A stretch of DNA of 64,000 bases from Olivibacter sp. SDN3 (GTDB lineage Bacteria; Bacteroidota; Bacteroidia; Sphingobacteriales; Sphingobacteriaceae): positions 2,728,001-2,792,000 of the forward strand of contig NZ_CP060497.1 of assembly GCF_014334135.1 (NCBI RefSeq), in the 5' to 3' direction. The notes beneath the pieces were generated by a model. It made no database searches, was not told the DNA's origin, and worked only from the letters and a program-made list of their open reading frames with translations. Below, piece by piece: positions 1-9,655 of the stretch. Every line of letters begins with the position of its first letter. Positions within the stretch are counted from its first letter, which is position 1. The translations under genes and the position numbers were made by a program.

Positions 1-2649
1 GTAGTGGTAGTGGGTTATGGAACGGTACGGAGGCGTGATTTAACCGGTTCTGTTGCGCAGGTCAAGGCTCAGGAAGTCAATGCTTTTCCTGCAGCTAATC
101 TTTTGCAGTCCTTATCTGGAAGGGCTGCGGGGGTTCAGGTCGCCCAATCTACAGGAGCACCCGGCCCGCCATTGAACGTCAGAATCAGAGGAGGAAATTC
201 TATCCAAGGAAGTAATGAACCGCTCTATGTTATTGACGGTTTCCCCACCGCCGGTATAAACCCTAGCTTACTTAATAATGCCGATATTGAAAGCATGGAG
301 ATATTGAAAGATGCCTCAGCAACCGCAATTTACGGTTCCAGAGGAGCTAACGGCGTGGTTATGATCACAACTAAGCAAGGAGCCCAAGGAGATACAAAGG
401 TTGACTTTGAACTTAATCATGGTATTCAAACACTGCGTAGAAAATTAGATTTGATGAATTCGCAAGAATATGCTACATTTTATAATCTACAAGCCACTAA
501 TGATAACCTAGACCCTTACTTTTCGCAGGAGCAAATCAATTTATTGGGGACCGGCTTCGACTGGCAGGATTTTATGTTTCAGAGAGCTCCCATGACGAAC
601 GCTTCATTGAATATCAGTGGAGGTAGCGAAAGAACGCAATTTTCCGTTGCCGGAAGCGTCTTTGATCAGAATGGAATTGTCAAAGGAAGCGATTATAGCC
701 GTTATTCTTTTCGCACAAACGTTAATCATAAAATTAGTGAAAAGTTTAGGGTGACGGGAGGAACGATCTTGACGAGGTTAACCACTAACCGAAGGGATAG
801 CAGAGGGGGGAATAGAGGTAATTCCATGATGTCTGCTGCGCTCTCCGCACCACCTACCCTTACGCCATTTAATGATGACGGAACTTATCGGAATCTATCA
901 ACAGCTTATCCGTTCATCGCGTCCGACCTAATTAATCCGATCAACTGGATAAACGAACAGACGAACGCAACCAAGGCGAACGTTGTTTTGGCCAATGCGG
1001 CTTTGCTCTACAATCCGATACCTGAAATAACGGTGAAAATTTTGGGAGGTATCGAAAATAGAGATGAAAGAATCGACAATTACACCACCAACAATTTTCA
1101 GAATTCGCAAGGCCAGGCAACTGTTGTAGCTAATCAGTCAACCAGTTTATTGAGCGAAAATACCATTTCCTACGATAAAACATTTTCAGATATACATAAC
1201 CTTTCCGCACTGGTAGGATTCACCTATCAAAACTTTTTAAATACTACGGTCAACGCGAGTGGCACTGGTTTTATCAGTAATGCACAGGAAACACATGATT
1301 TAGGATCTGCGAATGTTCCCGGAATACCGGTGTCTGGATACGACAAATCTGCATTAATTTCATATTTAGCCCGGGTGAACTATACCATTGACGATCGTTT
1401 CCTGTTTACGGCAAGTTTTCGGGCTGATGGGTCGTCGCGTTATAGCGATGGGAATAAATGGGGGTATTTTCCGTCTGCGGCGGCGGCTTGGAGACTGTCG
1501 AACGAAGCTTTTTTGCAGGACCATTCGGTTATATCTGATCTAAAGTTAAGGACAAGCTGGGGGCTGACAGGCAGCCAGGCCATTGATCCTTACTCTACGT
1601 TAAACAGGTTGTTGTCTGGAAATACGGTTTTTGGTGAAGATCTTTACGTTGCTTACGCCCCGGGAACCATGCTCCCAGGAAACTTGAAATGGGAAACCAC
1701 CGAACAGGTGGACGTTGGTCTCGATTTAGGCCTGTGGAATAACCGTTTGCTCTTTACGGCCGATTATTATGTGAAGAATACCAGAGATCTACTGAATACG
1801 GTGGGTTTACCTTCCTCTATGGGCTTCATCACCACAATACAGAATGTCGGACAGATCAAAAATAGTGGGATCGAATTCGGATTGGAAGCGAACATATTGC
1901 CCGGCCCCTTTAAATGGGACGTCTTGGCAAATATAGCCTTCAATAGAAACAAAATCGTACGATTATACAATGGTGAAGATATACTGGGTGATTTTCTTGC
2001 AATCAATATCGTCAATGACAATACCACCATATTGCGTGAAGGTCAGCCCAGAGGAATGTTCTATGGCTTTGTAGAAGAAGGTTATACGGAAGACGGCCAA
2101 ATACGCTACCGCGATCTCGATGGGGATGGTAGTATTACGGCAAATGATAAAACATATATTGGTAACCCCAATCCGGATTTTATTTATGGCTTTAATTCGG
2201 TGATGAGTTATAAGAATTTCGAACTATCTTTCTTCATTCAAGGTTCTTATGGAAACGATGTTTTTAACGCCAGTGCAATAGCCAATACCATTGACTATAA
2301 CGGCGGCTTAAATATGCCGAGAGAAGTTCTTTACGATCACTGGACACCGCAGAATACACAGGCGAAATATCCGAACATTACCAGAAGTACAACGAGTAAT
2401 ATTTCTGACCGATTTGTGGAGGATGGCTCCTTTTTGAGATTGCGGAATATTCAACTGGCTTATAATTTACCTATGCAGGATCTGGGAATAGCCTGGTGTA
2501 AAAATGCACAGGTATATGTGAGCGGACAGAACCTGTTGACACTTACAAATTATTCCTGGTGGGACCCGGAAGTAGGGTTCAACGGGACGGACTTTTTAAG
2601 CTACCCGATGTCGAAGACGATTATGTTTGGTATTAAAGCAGGTTTTTAA
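1..2649 (+). CDS. SusC/RagA-family TonB-dependent outer-membrane receptor (5' truncated)
   Basis: The reading frame is open from the first base of the window, so the signal peptide, N-terminal carboxypeptidase-like domain and TonB box lie outside it. What remains starts in the VVVGYGT segment that leads into the plug domain. The plug contains NVRIRGGNS and EPLYVIDGFP, followed by a long beta-barrel rich in aromatic/Gly strands and ending in the terminal aromatic residue expected for an outer-membrane barrel (KAGF). SusC proteins form the pore under a SusD lid and import oligosaccharides or peptides using TonB energy. The SusD gene follows 25 nt downstream in the same direction, which strongly supports the call. 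The substrate cannot be read from the sequence. Confidence 0.95.
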   Translation, partial: VVVVGYGTVRRRDLTGSVAQVKAQEVNAFPAANLLQSLSGRAAGVQVAQSTGAPGPPLNVRIRGGNSIQGSNEPLYVIDGFPTAGINPSLLNNADIESMEILKDASATAIYGSRGANGVVMITTKQGAQGDTKVDFELNHGIQTLRRKLDLMNSQEYATFYNLQATNDNLDPYFSQEQINLLGTGFDWQDFMFQRAPMTNASLNISGGSERTQFSVAGSVFDQNGIVKGSDYSRYSFRTNVNHKISEKFRVTGGTILTRLTTNRRDSRGGNRGNSMMSAALSAPPTLTPFNDDGTYRNLSTAYPFIASDLINPINWINEQTNATKANVVLANAALLYNPIPEITVKILGGIENRDERIDNYTTNNFQNSQGQATVVANQSTSLLSENTISYDKTFSDIHNLSALVGFTYQNFLNTTVNASGTGFISNAQETHDLGSANVPGIPVSGYDKSALISYLARVNYTIDDRFLFTASFRADGSSRYSDGNKWGYFPSAAAAWRLSNEAFLQDHSVISDLKLRTSWGLTGSQAIDPYSTLNRLLSGNTVFGEDLYVAYAPGTMLPGNLKWETTEQVDVGLDLGLWNNRLLFTADYYVKNTRDLLNTVGLPSSMGFITTIQNVGQIKNSGIEFGLEANILPGPFKWDVLANIAFNRNKIVRLYNGEDILGDFLAINIVNDNTTILREGQPRGMFYGFVEEGYTEDGQIRYRDLDGDGSITANDKTYIGNPNPDFIYGFNSVMSYKNFELSFFIQGSYGNDVFNASAIANTIDYNGGLNMPREVLYDHWTPQNTQAKYPNITRSTTSNISDRFVEDGSFLRLRNIQLAYNLPMQDLGIAWCKNAQVYVSGQNLLTLTNYSWWDPEVGFNGTDFLSYPMSKTIMFGIKAGF

Positions 2650-2674
2650 TTTTGATAGCTAAAGCAAAAGAATC

Positions 2675-4162
2675 ATGGAATTTCCTATAAAATCAATTGA
2701 TTTAACTAAAGGGAGGGGCGCACGCTTATTAACAGCGTTTTTAATTTTGATAGGTTTATACGTGTGTTCCATTTCTTGTCAAAAAGATTTGGAAGAACAT
2801 CCCAAAAACATTGTAGAAGAGAATTTCTACAATACGGCAGAAGAAGTCGAGGCTGCCGTAAACGCTATATTTCCGCCAATAAGGCTCGGAGGACAGGGGA
2901 TCGGTACTTATAATTCCACCTTGGAGTGTCATACCGATTACGCTTATGGTAGGGCAAGTTGGGCGCAGTTTAACGAATTCGAGGGGCTCAACACCGTCAA
3001 TGCAAATCGGGTAGGAGATTTTTGGACCACATTTTATTTGTGTATACGCAATGCCAATCTAGTTATCGCGAATGCTCCAAATGGCAACGCCATCAGTGAA
3101 GAAGATATTAATAAGTATATGGCAGAAGCGATGTTTATGCGCGCTTGGTGTTACTTTCATTTGGTAAGAGATTGGGGAGGGGTACCGCTGCGAATAGAAT
3201 CGAACATGGAAGAACGAGATGTTCCAAGAAGTACTGAAGAAGAGGTGTATGGACTTATTGTAAGTGATTTACGATTCGCCGAAGAATATTTGCCGGAAAG
3301 CTCTCCGCAAAAAGGAAGACCGATAAAATGGGCGGCGAAAACATTATTAAGTGACGTGCTGTTAACATTGGAGGATTTTGCCACCGCACGTGACCTGGCA
3401 GCGGAAGTGATAAATTCCAGCAGCTTTTCTTTAGTAGAAATAAACGATGTAGACGACTTTGAACGAATCTTTGGGGCTGAGGTTGTAGAAAATCCTGAGG
3501 AAATCTTCCATTTCAAATACAATAGGCAGGGGCAGGGAAACTACTTTCCCTGGATTGTAAGCCATCCATCAACCGGCCTGCATGGCGCTGGGGGAGCCTT
3601 TGCACAATACAGTGAAACGACCAATTTGTTTTATCAGGAATGGGATGATGACGATCTACGTAAATCACTATGGTATACGATGGATTTCGGTATGGGAGAT
3701 AATACCTTACTGAATAGAAAATTTACAGATCCGGGAGCTCCAAATGAATACGGCGCGATCAATGACTTTCCATTGTATCGCTATCCCGAGGTACTGTTGA
3801 TTTTTGCGGAGGCCGAAAGTAGGGTGAATGGGGTTACGTCGGAAGCTGTAGATGCCTTGAACCAGGTACATAGAAGGGCTTATGGTTATAATAGCAGTAA
3901 CCTTTCTCCGGTAGATTTCGATGTAGCACAGTTTAGTCCGGATACATTTATAGACGCTGTACTGCAGGAGAAGGCATATGAGTATCAATTTGAAGGGAAA
4001 AGGTGGTTCGACTTAAAACGCACAGGTAAGGCAGCCGATATCATTCTACGAAACAAAGATAAAAACATTGCTGAAAGTCATTATTTATGGCCTATACCAT
4101 TCTCGGAGCTGAACTTTAATAATGCAATCGATCCTACAACTGATCAGAATCCAGGGTATTAA
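2675..4162 (+). CDS. SusD/RagB-family nutrient-binding surface lipoprotein
   Basis: A 495-aa protein with a charged N-terminus, a hydrophobic segment at about residues 18-34 and a lipobox-like SISC that makes Cys35 the probable lipidated residue. The mature start (CQKDLEEHPKN followed by ENFYNTAEEVEAAVNAIF) is the classic SusD opening. Later segments such as AEAMFMRAWCYFHLVRDWGGVPL and the C-terminal EKAYEYQFEGKRWFDLKRTG are also family hallmarks. It would sit on the cell surface as the lid of the SusC channel encoded 25 nt upstream, and the two are almost certainly one transcript. No glycosidase or regulator follows on this side, so any polysaccharide-utilisation enzymes would be upstream of the window. 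Confidence 0.95.
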   Translation: MEFPIKSIDLTKGRGARLLTAFLILIGLYVCSISCQKDLEEHPKNIVEENFYNTAEEVEAAVNAIFPPIRLGGQGIGTYNSTLECHTDYAYGRASWAQFNEFEGLNTVNANRVGDFWTTFYLCIRNANLVIANAPNGNAISEEDINKYMAEAMFMRAWCYFHLVRDWGGVPLRIESNMEERDVPRSTEEEVYGLIVSDLRFAEEYLPESSPQKGRPIKWAAKTLLSDVLLTLEDFATARDLAAEVINSSSFSLVEINDVDDFERIFGAEVVENPEEIFHFKYNRQGQGNYFPWIVSHPSTGLHGAGGAFAQYSETTNLFYQEWDDDDLRKSLWYTMDFGMGDNTLLNRKFTDPGAPNEYGAINDFPLYRYPEVLLIFAEAESRVNGVTSEAVDALNQVHRRAYGYNSSNLSPVDFDVAQFSPDTFIDAVLQEKAYEYQFEGKRWFDLKRTGKAADIILRNKDKNIAESHYLWPIPFSELNFNNAIDPTTDQNPGY

Positions 4163-4188
4163 TTACTTGGATACTGATCAAAGTATGG

Positions 4189-4368
4189 TCATTTTGTTTG
4201 TTTTTCTTGTTGCTCACTGGTCTGTCCTTCTTTGAATTCGCGAAGGCCTTGTCCCAGTCCACGCATAAGTTCAGGGATTTTTTTACCTCCGAAGAGGAGT
4301 AAAATAGCAAGAATAATGAAGGTGAGCTCCTGACCGCCAATGATACCTAATAAAATTATATATAACAT
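4189..4368 (-). CDS. tatA: TatA/TatE-type twin-arginine translocase subunit, 59 aa
   Basis: Reading the minus strand from the ATG at 4368 gives a 59-aa protein. Its short hydrophobic helix ([20 protein letters not shown]) is followed by an amphipathic stretch ([14 protein letters not shown]) and a polar Gln/Lys-rich tail. The FGGKKIPEL hinge plus [10 protein letters not shown] is the signature of TatA/TatE, which oligomerises in the inner membrane to move folded proteins. The gene is under 60 codons and convergent with susD. A longer frame on the same strand (4134-4340) is a shadow. There is no neighbouring tatC, so tatC must be elsewhere. The choice between TatA and TatE is by length only. 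Confidence 0.9.
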   Translation of the reverse strand: MLYIILLGIIGGQELTFIILAILLLFGGKKIPELMRGLGQGLREFKEGQTSEQQEKQTK

Positions 4369-4486
4369 TTTTCTTCGATTTTTTGACTAAAATAGCCCTT
4401 TTTACGTTAGAAATTGATTAAAATAGAATTAGATTATGAAGTGATGATGAACGGGTGTACCGATGTTCTATATAAAACATTTTGTC

Positions 4487-4494
4487 TAAGTTTG
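4487..4494 (+). promoter_or_regulatory. Candidate -7 promoter box for the histidine kinase gene
   Basis: TAAGTTTG is a perfect match to the Bacteroidota -7 element TAnnTTTG and lies 91 nt before the kinase start. No clear TTTG -33 box is seen at the expected distance, so this is moderate support only. Confidence 0.45.
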
Positions 4495-4585
4495 TAAAAA
4501 TTATACCTAAGGTCTTTCGACCTGAAAGTGTTGACAGTGTAAATAAGATATGTTGCAAAATAGCAGAAGAGGTAGAGTATTATAA

Positions 4586-6328
4586 ATGAAAGCTAAAACG
4601 CAAGAAAGATCAGATAAATCATCCAATATCCTTCAACGATTGTTGATTATCTTTTTGGTATTTATTTTTTTGATTACGGCAGGGTCACTGCTATTGAGGC
4701 ATTCCATTTCTGAAAAATTGGTATATCTGAGCAATAAGTTAAAGGCCCCTCCAGAAACTGGAGAAATAAGTAATTTACTACTTGAATTGAACAGTGCTGA
4801 AAATGACTTTCAGCAAGCAAGTCTCTATGGCTACGGCGATAAATTGGATGAATATCAGACGAAATTGTTAGGAGTTTTTGATCAAATTGAAAAAATTCTG
4901 GAAGAATATCATTCGGAGGCAGACTCTGGTGTATTTGTGCAGGATGAGGCACGATTTAAAAGATCCCTCGATGGTAAACTTGATATTTCATTGAAAGTTT
5001 TTGCACTAAAAAAGAACTTTGATTCTTTATTGGCGGTGACTACAAAAGAGCAAATAACGGGGGAGGTGGAAGCCGATAGTAGGGTGACCAAAAAGGAGAT
5101 GAAAGAATATCAGGCAAGTCAAGATACCATCATGCAGGAGATTGCATCGGCCGTAGAGAAAAAAGGCTTTTTTAGGCGATTGCAAGATGTGTTCTCTCCC
5201 GGTTCTGATTCGCTACGCTCTAAGCTGATGGTAGTGACGAAAGAGAATGCCATACGAGATTCTATTTCCAGGGAATTGCAAATACAGAATGAGCGGGGAC
5301 AGCAGCAGTTGCTTGAAAAACTTAGTAAAGAGCATAATCTACTGGCCCAATCTCAGCAGCAATTAATCTCATCGAATCTATCACTCATTATTCAATTAAG
5401 ACAGTTAATCGATCAGATAAAAGACAGCTACCTAGAAGCTTGGGAGAAAGACCAACAGGAAACGCTAGAGCGATATGATGAAGCCGTTCAGGAACTCGAT
5501 AGCTTTACAATTACAGCAATCGTCATGGTCTTGATTTTTGTGGTGCTTTTGATTATTTATATTCGAAGAGCTAGTCGGGCTGAGGACCAGTACAAGGTCG
5601 AAAATGCCAGAGCGATAGCTCTGGCTGAACAAAAATCGGAGATGCTAGCTACAATGAGCCACGAAATCCGTAATCCACTAACGGCGATTACCGGGTTCGT
5701 ATACCTGATGAAAAACACTACACTTACGGATGAACAAAAACGCATGGTGCGCTCTATCCAAACCTCGTCAGATATGTTGATGGAAACCGTGAACGATATT
5801 TTGGATATGACTAAAGTAGAAAGTCAACAGTCGGATGTGCTGAAGGTAGTTTCTTTTACTCCCTATCATGAGATACAAGAAACGGTAGAAACTATGCGGT
5901 TCATTGCAACGAGAAAAGAAATCGAACTAACTTTTACCTTTGAGGGTTCGCAGGACGGTATGGTATATGGTGACCCCTTTAGATTGAAACAGATCGTGAT
6001 TAATTTATTAGGAAATGCTATTAAATATACAGATGAGGGAGCGGTAGAAGTTAATTGCAGTCTTATTGAAGGGAACCGTAGAGGAGTGTACGACCTGCAT
6101 GTAAAAATAAAAGATACGGGTGTTGGAATCCCACTCGATAAACAATCAAAATTATTTACGAAGTACTATCAAGCGGGGAGAGATAATAAAAGACTGGGTA
6201 CCGGACTGGGACTGTATATCTGCTATCAGTTAGTTAAATTGCAACAAGGTACATTGCAAGTTGAAAGCGTAGAAGGAAAAGGTTCGTTATTTAGTTTTCA
6301 TATTCCTTATAAATCGGCAAATGTGTAA
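4586..6328 (+). CDS. Orphan membrane sensor histidine kinase (HisKA + HATPase_c)
   Basis: A 580-aa protein. TM1 is at about residues 19-37 and TM2 at about 315-336, enclosing roughly 280 residues that look helical and rich in Gln/Glu/Lys, as in a coiled-coil sensor domain. The kinase core follows: H-box MSHEIRNPLT with phospho-acceptor His359, N-box around INLLGNAIKYT (Asn473/477), G1 box DTGVGI (510-515) and G2 box GTGLGL (538-543). There is no receiver or HPt domain and no response-regulator gene next to it, so its partner is unknown. Such kinases sense an extracytoplasmic or membrane signal and phosphorylate a response regulator. The sensory region matches no family I can name. Confidence 0.9.
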   Translation: MKAKTQERSDKSSNILQRLLIIFLVFIFLITAGSLLLRHSISEKLVYLSNKLKAPPETGEISNLLLELNSAENDFQQASLYGYGDKLDEYQTKLLGVFDQIEKILEEYHSEADSGVFVQDEARFKRSLDGKLDISLKVFALKKNFDSLLAVTTKEQITGEVEADSRVTKKEMKEYQASQDTIMQEIASAVEKKGFFRRLQDVFSPGSDSLRSKLMVVTKENAIRDSISRELQIQNERGQQQLLEKLSKEHNLLAQSQQQLISSNLSLIIQLRQLIDQIKDSYLEAWEKDQQETLERYDEAVQELDSFTITAIVMVLIFVVLLIIYIRRASRAEDQYKVENARAIALAEQKSEMLATMSHEIRNPLTAITGFVYLMKNTTLTDEQKRMVRSIQTSSDMLMETVNDILDMTKVESQQSDVLKVVSFTPYHEIQETVETMRFIATRKEIELTFTFEGSQDGMVYGDPFRLKQIVINLLGNAIKYTDEGAVEVNCSLIEGNRRGVYDLHVKIKDTGVGIPLDKQSKLFTKYYQAGRDNKRLGTGLGLYICYQLVKLQQGTLQVESVEGKGSLFSFHIPYKSANV

Positions 6329-6559
6329 CTGATATGTTTTTGTCGTTAGGTCCAAAAATCCAGCCATTCACGCTTAATAGTTCTGAAATAATGCAATGTG
6401 ATTAATTCTTGAACCGAAAACCATTTTAGAGTTTGTTTTTCAGGATTCTTTGTTCGCCACCTTTGTGTAATTTTATAGCTCAAATTTGTGGAAAAACCAA
6501 TGAAAAGGAGTAGGTTTGCACTTTTTATTTTTTATTTGTTGTTAACATTATAACCTTAT

Positions 6560-7570
6560 ATGGGGGCTAAAATACAGGCTATAGATTATTATTTTCCAGA
6601 AAAAAAAGTTACAAATCAAGATCTTGGCCGTGAATTTCCAGACTACGATTTTTCTAAATTTGAGTATAAAATAGGGATTAGCAGCAGATACGTAGCAGCA
6701 CCTAATGAAACAGCCTTGGATTTGGCAGAAAAAGCCTGCTTAAAATTATTCGGAAGGATAGATAAGAATCAAATCGACTATGTGTTGTACTGTACGCAAA
6801 GTCCTGAGTACATTATGCCCTCCACGGCCTGTATTTTGCAAGATCGTTTGGGTTTAAATAAAACTGTCGGGGCTTTTGATTTTAACTTGGGCTGTTCTGG
6901 TTATACTTATGGATTGAGTATGGCCAAAGCATTTATCGAAAGCGGGCAGGCCAAGAATATATTGCTGGTTACTACAGATACATATTCGAAGTATATCAAT
7001 AAAAAGGACCGATCGAATAGAGCTATTTTTGGAGATGCTGCCACAGCAACATTGGTGTCTTTTGCAGAAAAAAATGGGATATATAAATTCAGATTTGGCA
7101 CAGACGGTGGAGGTTTTAATAAATTGATTGTTAAAAATGGAGCAGGCAGATACCCGCATGATAATGAAGCCGTAGAGCATATATATGGAAGGGGAAATAT
7201 CTATACCGAAAATAATCTTTATATGAACGGCCCTGAGATATTTCGTTTTACCAGTACTGTCGTTCCTCCCTTTATTGAGGAAGTTTTAAAATTCAACGAT
7301 GTTGAAAAGAAAGATATTGGGCAGTTTGTGTTTCATCAGGCAAATGCCCATATGCTAAAAGTCATGAGAGAAAGGCTATTTCTCCCGATCGCTAAGTTTT
7401 ATATTAATTTGCGTGACGGAGGTAATACCGTGTCATCAACTATTCCTATCGCTCTAAAAAACTACAGTAATCAGGATATGAATGTAGACGAAACCGCGGT
7501 TATTATCGCAGGTTTCGGCGTAGGCTTATCGTGGTCTGCAGGTTTGATTGATATCTCTAGAGGACTTTGA
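6560..7570 (+). CDS. 3-oxoacyl-ACP synthase III family protein (KASIII/FabH-like)
   Basis: A 336-aa thiolase-fold enzyme of normal FabH length. The catalytic triad can be placed: Cys112 in DFNLGCSGYTYGL, His259 in FVFHQANAHML and Asn289 in DGGNTVSSTIP. KASIII enzymes condense an acyl-CoA with malonyl-ACP. Here the gene is alone, not beside plsX, fabD or acpP, so it may be a specialised synthase rather than the housekeeping FabH. Its stop is only 2 nt from the end of the convergent corA gene. The start follows a region with several weak promoter-like TTTG motifs, the best being TTTG-N22-CACCTTTG around 6433-6466. Confidence 0.85.
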   Translation: MGAKIQAIDYYFPEKKVTNQDLGREFPDYDFSKFEYKIGISSRYVAAPNETALDLAEKACLKLFGRIDKNQIDYVLYCTQSPEYIMPSTACILQDRLGLNKTVGAFDFNLGCSGYTYGLSMAKAFIESGQAKNILLVTTDTYSKYINKKDRSNRAIFGDAATATLVSFAEKNGIYKFRFGTDGGGFNKLIVKNGAGRYPHDNEAVEHIYGRGNIYTENNLYMNGPEIFRFTSTVVPPFIEEVLKFNDVEKKDIGQFVFHQANAHMLKVMRERLFLPIAKFYINLRDGGNTVSSTIPIALKNYSNQDMNVDETAVIIAGFGVGLSWSAGLIDISRGL

Positions 7571-7572
7571 CT

Positions 7573-8475
7573 TTATAGCCATCCCTTTTTCTTAAACCAT
7601 GCATAAATAGCTAGTGTGATGATAATCATCAATAGCATAATAATTGGATAGCCAAAATACCAATCAAGTTCTGGCATGAAATGAAAATTCATGCCATATA
7701 TTCCTACTATGAATGTCAACGGCATAAAAAATACCGAAAAGATAGTCAACACGCGCATGATCTCATTCGTACGATGAGATGCTATAGAGAAATAGGCGGA
7801 AAGTAACTGGGCGGTATTCTCGGATAGGTTGTCGTAGATACTTTGAATGCGTACATAAAGATCCCTGATATCTCTTGTATAGATATTTCGCTGTTCAGGT
7901 GCATCTATTTTGTCTATTATTTCAAATGATAAGATAAGGAGCCTACGGATAACATCTACCTTACGTTTTACATAATAAAGCCCCCTTAGAACGGGCGCTT
8001 TACGTTGTTTGAGAAATACATTTTCTTCGAAGTAGTCAAGTGAGGAGGCAAGTTTTGCGCTAGGTTCTTCGAATGTGAGTAAGGAAGCGCGGATTAAGCG
8101 GTTTAATACACAGTAAATATCATTGCAGCCACCTGTAGTTATTGCTTTCGCTTGAACTTCATCAATTAAGGCCTGTGTTGTTCGGTGTATAGTAACAATA
8201 TAATCTGATGAGAAAAAGATGGCAATTTTGTTGGTGAGTTCGTGGATGGTGTCTGCCTCAGCTAATGCCCGCTTTGTGAAGACGCGAAAGATAATAAAAT
8301 TATAGTGGTCAACGATCTCATATTTGGGTAAGTGATCAGGCTGCAAACAATCTTTGACAGAAGTTTCATGTAACGAGAACGTTTTTGCGATTTCTTCCAT
8401 CTCTTTCAATGACGGATCTGTTAAATCTATCCAGTCAAAACCATGTTGTGCCCGAGTGGCAAAAATTCGTTTCAT
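7573..8475 (-). CDS. corA: CorA-family divalent cation (Mg2+/Co2+) transporter
   Basis: A 300-aa protein with a long cytoplasmic alpha/beta funnel, a stalk helix, and two C-terminal membrane helices (about 242-259 and 275-293) joined by the diagnostic YGMNF loop (GMN at 261-263). It ends in the basic cytoplasmic tail KKKGWL. CorA proteins are homopentameric channels for Mg2+ and related ions in the inner membrane. The length and GMN loop fit the family well. It lies between the convergent KASIII gene and, 32 nt upstream on the same strand, the EEP-family gene, so those two may be co-transcribed. Confidence 0.92.
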   Translation of the reverse strand: MKRIFATRAQHGFDWIDLTDPSLKEMEEIAKTFSLHETSVKDCLQPDHLPKYEIVDHYNFIIFRVFTKRALAEADTIHELTNKIAIFFSSDYIVTIHRTTQALIDEVQAKAITTGGCNDIYCVLNRLIRASLLTFEEPSAKLASSLDYFEENVFLKQRKAPVLRGLYYVKRKVDVIRRLLILSFEIIDKIDAPEQRNIYTRDIRDLYVRIQSIYDNLSENTAQLLSAYFSIASHRTNEIMRVLTIFSVFFMPLTFIVGIYGMNFHFMPELDWYFGYPIIMLLMIIITLAIYAWFKKKGWL

Positions 8476-8507
8476 GTAAATGATATTTCCTTGAGTTAAC
8501 TAAGTTA

Positions 8508-9554
8508 TCATCTTTTTGTTTTCTTTTCTTCCGCCTCCTTTACATCTTCCGTTTCCGGGCTTAAAGACTGCTGTTGTCGAGAGGCGTTTGCTTCATACTG
8601 TAAACTTAAAAAGATTGGGAAATGATCAGAATCAAAATTAGGAAGACGTTTCATTTCTTTGAGTTTAAAGTCGGTTGAAATGAAAGCGTGGTCTAAGGGG
8701 AAACGCATAAAAGGATAATGCGCATGAAACGTATTGAAAAAGCCTCTTCCCCTGCGGGGATCCAACAGACCACTCATTTTTAAGAAGAGTTCTGTCGTGT
8801 AACTCCAAGCCACATCGTTCAGGTCGCCTATTACTATGACTGGTGTTTTACAGGCTTTGGCTAGATCTGCAATAAGTAACAATTCCTTATCCCTTTCTGT
8901 GGAACGTGGATTCTCATTGGGTACAGGAGGAGTGGGATGTATCGCATATAATTGTACGGCCTGTCCGTTTCTTAGTGTTAATTGGCAGTGTATAGAAGGT
9001 ATATCTTTTTCCACCATGTACTTGATAGACACGTTGTTTAGTGGCAACTTAGAATAAAGTAGCATGCCGTAGGTGTTCTCTAAGGGGACTTTTACGTGGT
9101 GATGGTAGTCTGCTTCGAGTCTGTTGGTTTGTGCTTCCCATCTCTTGTTCGTTTCCAATAGGAGAACAACGTCGGGATTGGCCCTGTAAATTTCATTTAA
9201 ACAGCCTGCGGTATTTGTGTTATCCTCATAGACGTTAGCGATCATAATACGGATACTTTGTGTCGGTTTATCATCTACCGCGGTTAACACTTGTTTTTTT
9301 GCAAAAATGGTAAATGGATAAATCTGAAAAAGAAGGTAACAGCTATTGATAACAAGCGTACTCAAGAGTAACCAGTATAGCAGTGATGTCTTTTGAAAGT
9401 ACAGTATAACTAATATAAGCGCTGCTGCAGAAAGCACCAATTTTTGCAAACGAGGATAATCAAATACCCTGAATGTCCAGTAGTCGTGCTTGATAAAAGG
9501 TATTGCCGTAAAGGAGATGATAGCAAATGAAAAAACACTGATAAAAATATCCAT
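8508..9554 (-). CDS. Membrane-anchored endonuclease/exonuclease/phosphatase (EEP) family protein
   Basis: A 348-aa protein with three predicted N-terminal membrane helices (about 3-21, 37-54, 57-77) followed by an EEP catalytic domain. Visible catalytic features are MIANVYEDN (Asn107), LLLETNKRW (Glu134), YAIHP (His206), VIGDLND (Asp244, Asn246), PLDHAF (Asp288-His289) and DSDHFP (Asp310-His311). The set is complete, so the enzyme should be an active metal-dependent phosphohydrolase facing the periplasm or acting at the membrane. The substrate (lipid, nucleotide or nucleic acid) cannot be inferred. The C-terminus is a charged Glu/Lys tail. It ends 32 nt before corA. Confidence 0.85.
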   Translation of the reverse strand: MDIFISVFSFAIISFTAIPFIKHDYWTFRVFDYPRLQKLVLSAAALILVILYFQKTSLLYWLLLSTLVINSCYLLFQIYPFTIFAKKQVLTAVDDKPTQSIRIMIANVYEDNTNTAGCLNEIYRANPDVVLLLETNKRWEAQTNRLEADYHHHVKVPLENTYGMLLYSKLPLNNVSIKYMVEKDIPSIHCQLTLRNGQAVQLYAIHPTPPVPNENPRSTERDKELLLIADLAKACKTPVIVIGDLNDVAWSYTTELFLKMSGLLDPRRGRGFFNTFHAHYPFMRFPLDHAFISTDFKLKEMKRLPNFDSDHFPIFLSLQYEANASRQQQSLSPETEDVKEAEEKKTKR

Positions 9555-9655
9555 ATATAGTATGTCAGATCGTATTTATTTAAGCGAAGGTAAAAATAAA
9601 TAACAAATGGTGCGATATTTGCTTAAAGCTGAGACGAACTAAAACTATAATTTGT

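Noticed and set aside
4171-4186. ATACT/AGTAT inverted repeat between susD and tatA as a bidirectional terminator
   Set aside because: The stem is only 5 bp, AT-rich and lacks flanking T-runs.
4134-4340. 68-codon minus-strand frame over the susD/tatA junction
   Set aside because: It overlaps the 59-aa TatA frame, which has clear family motifs, and its own translation has no recognisable features.
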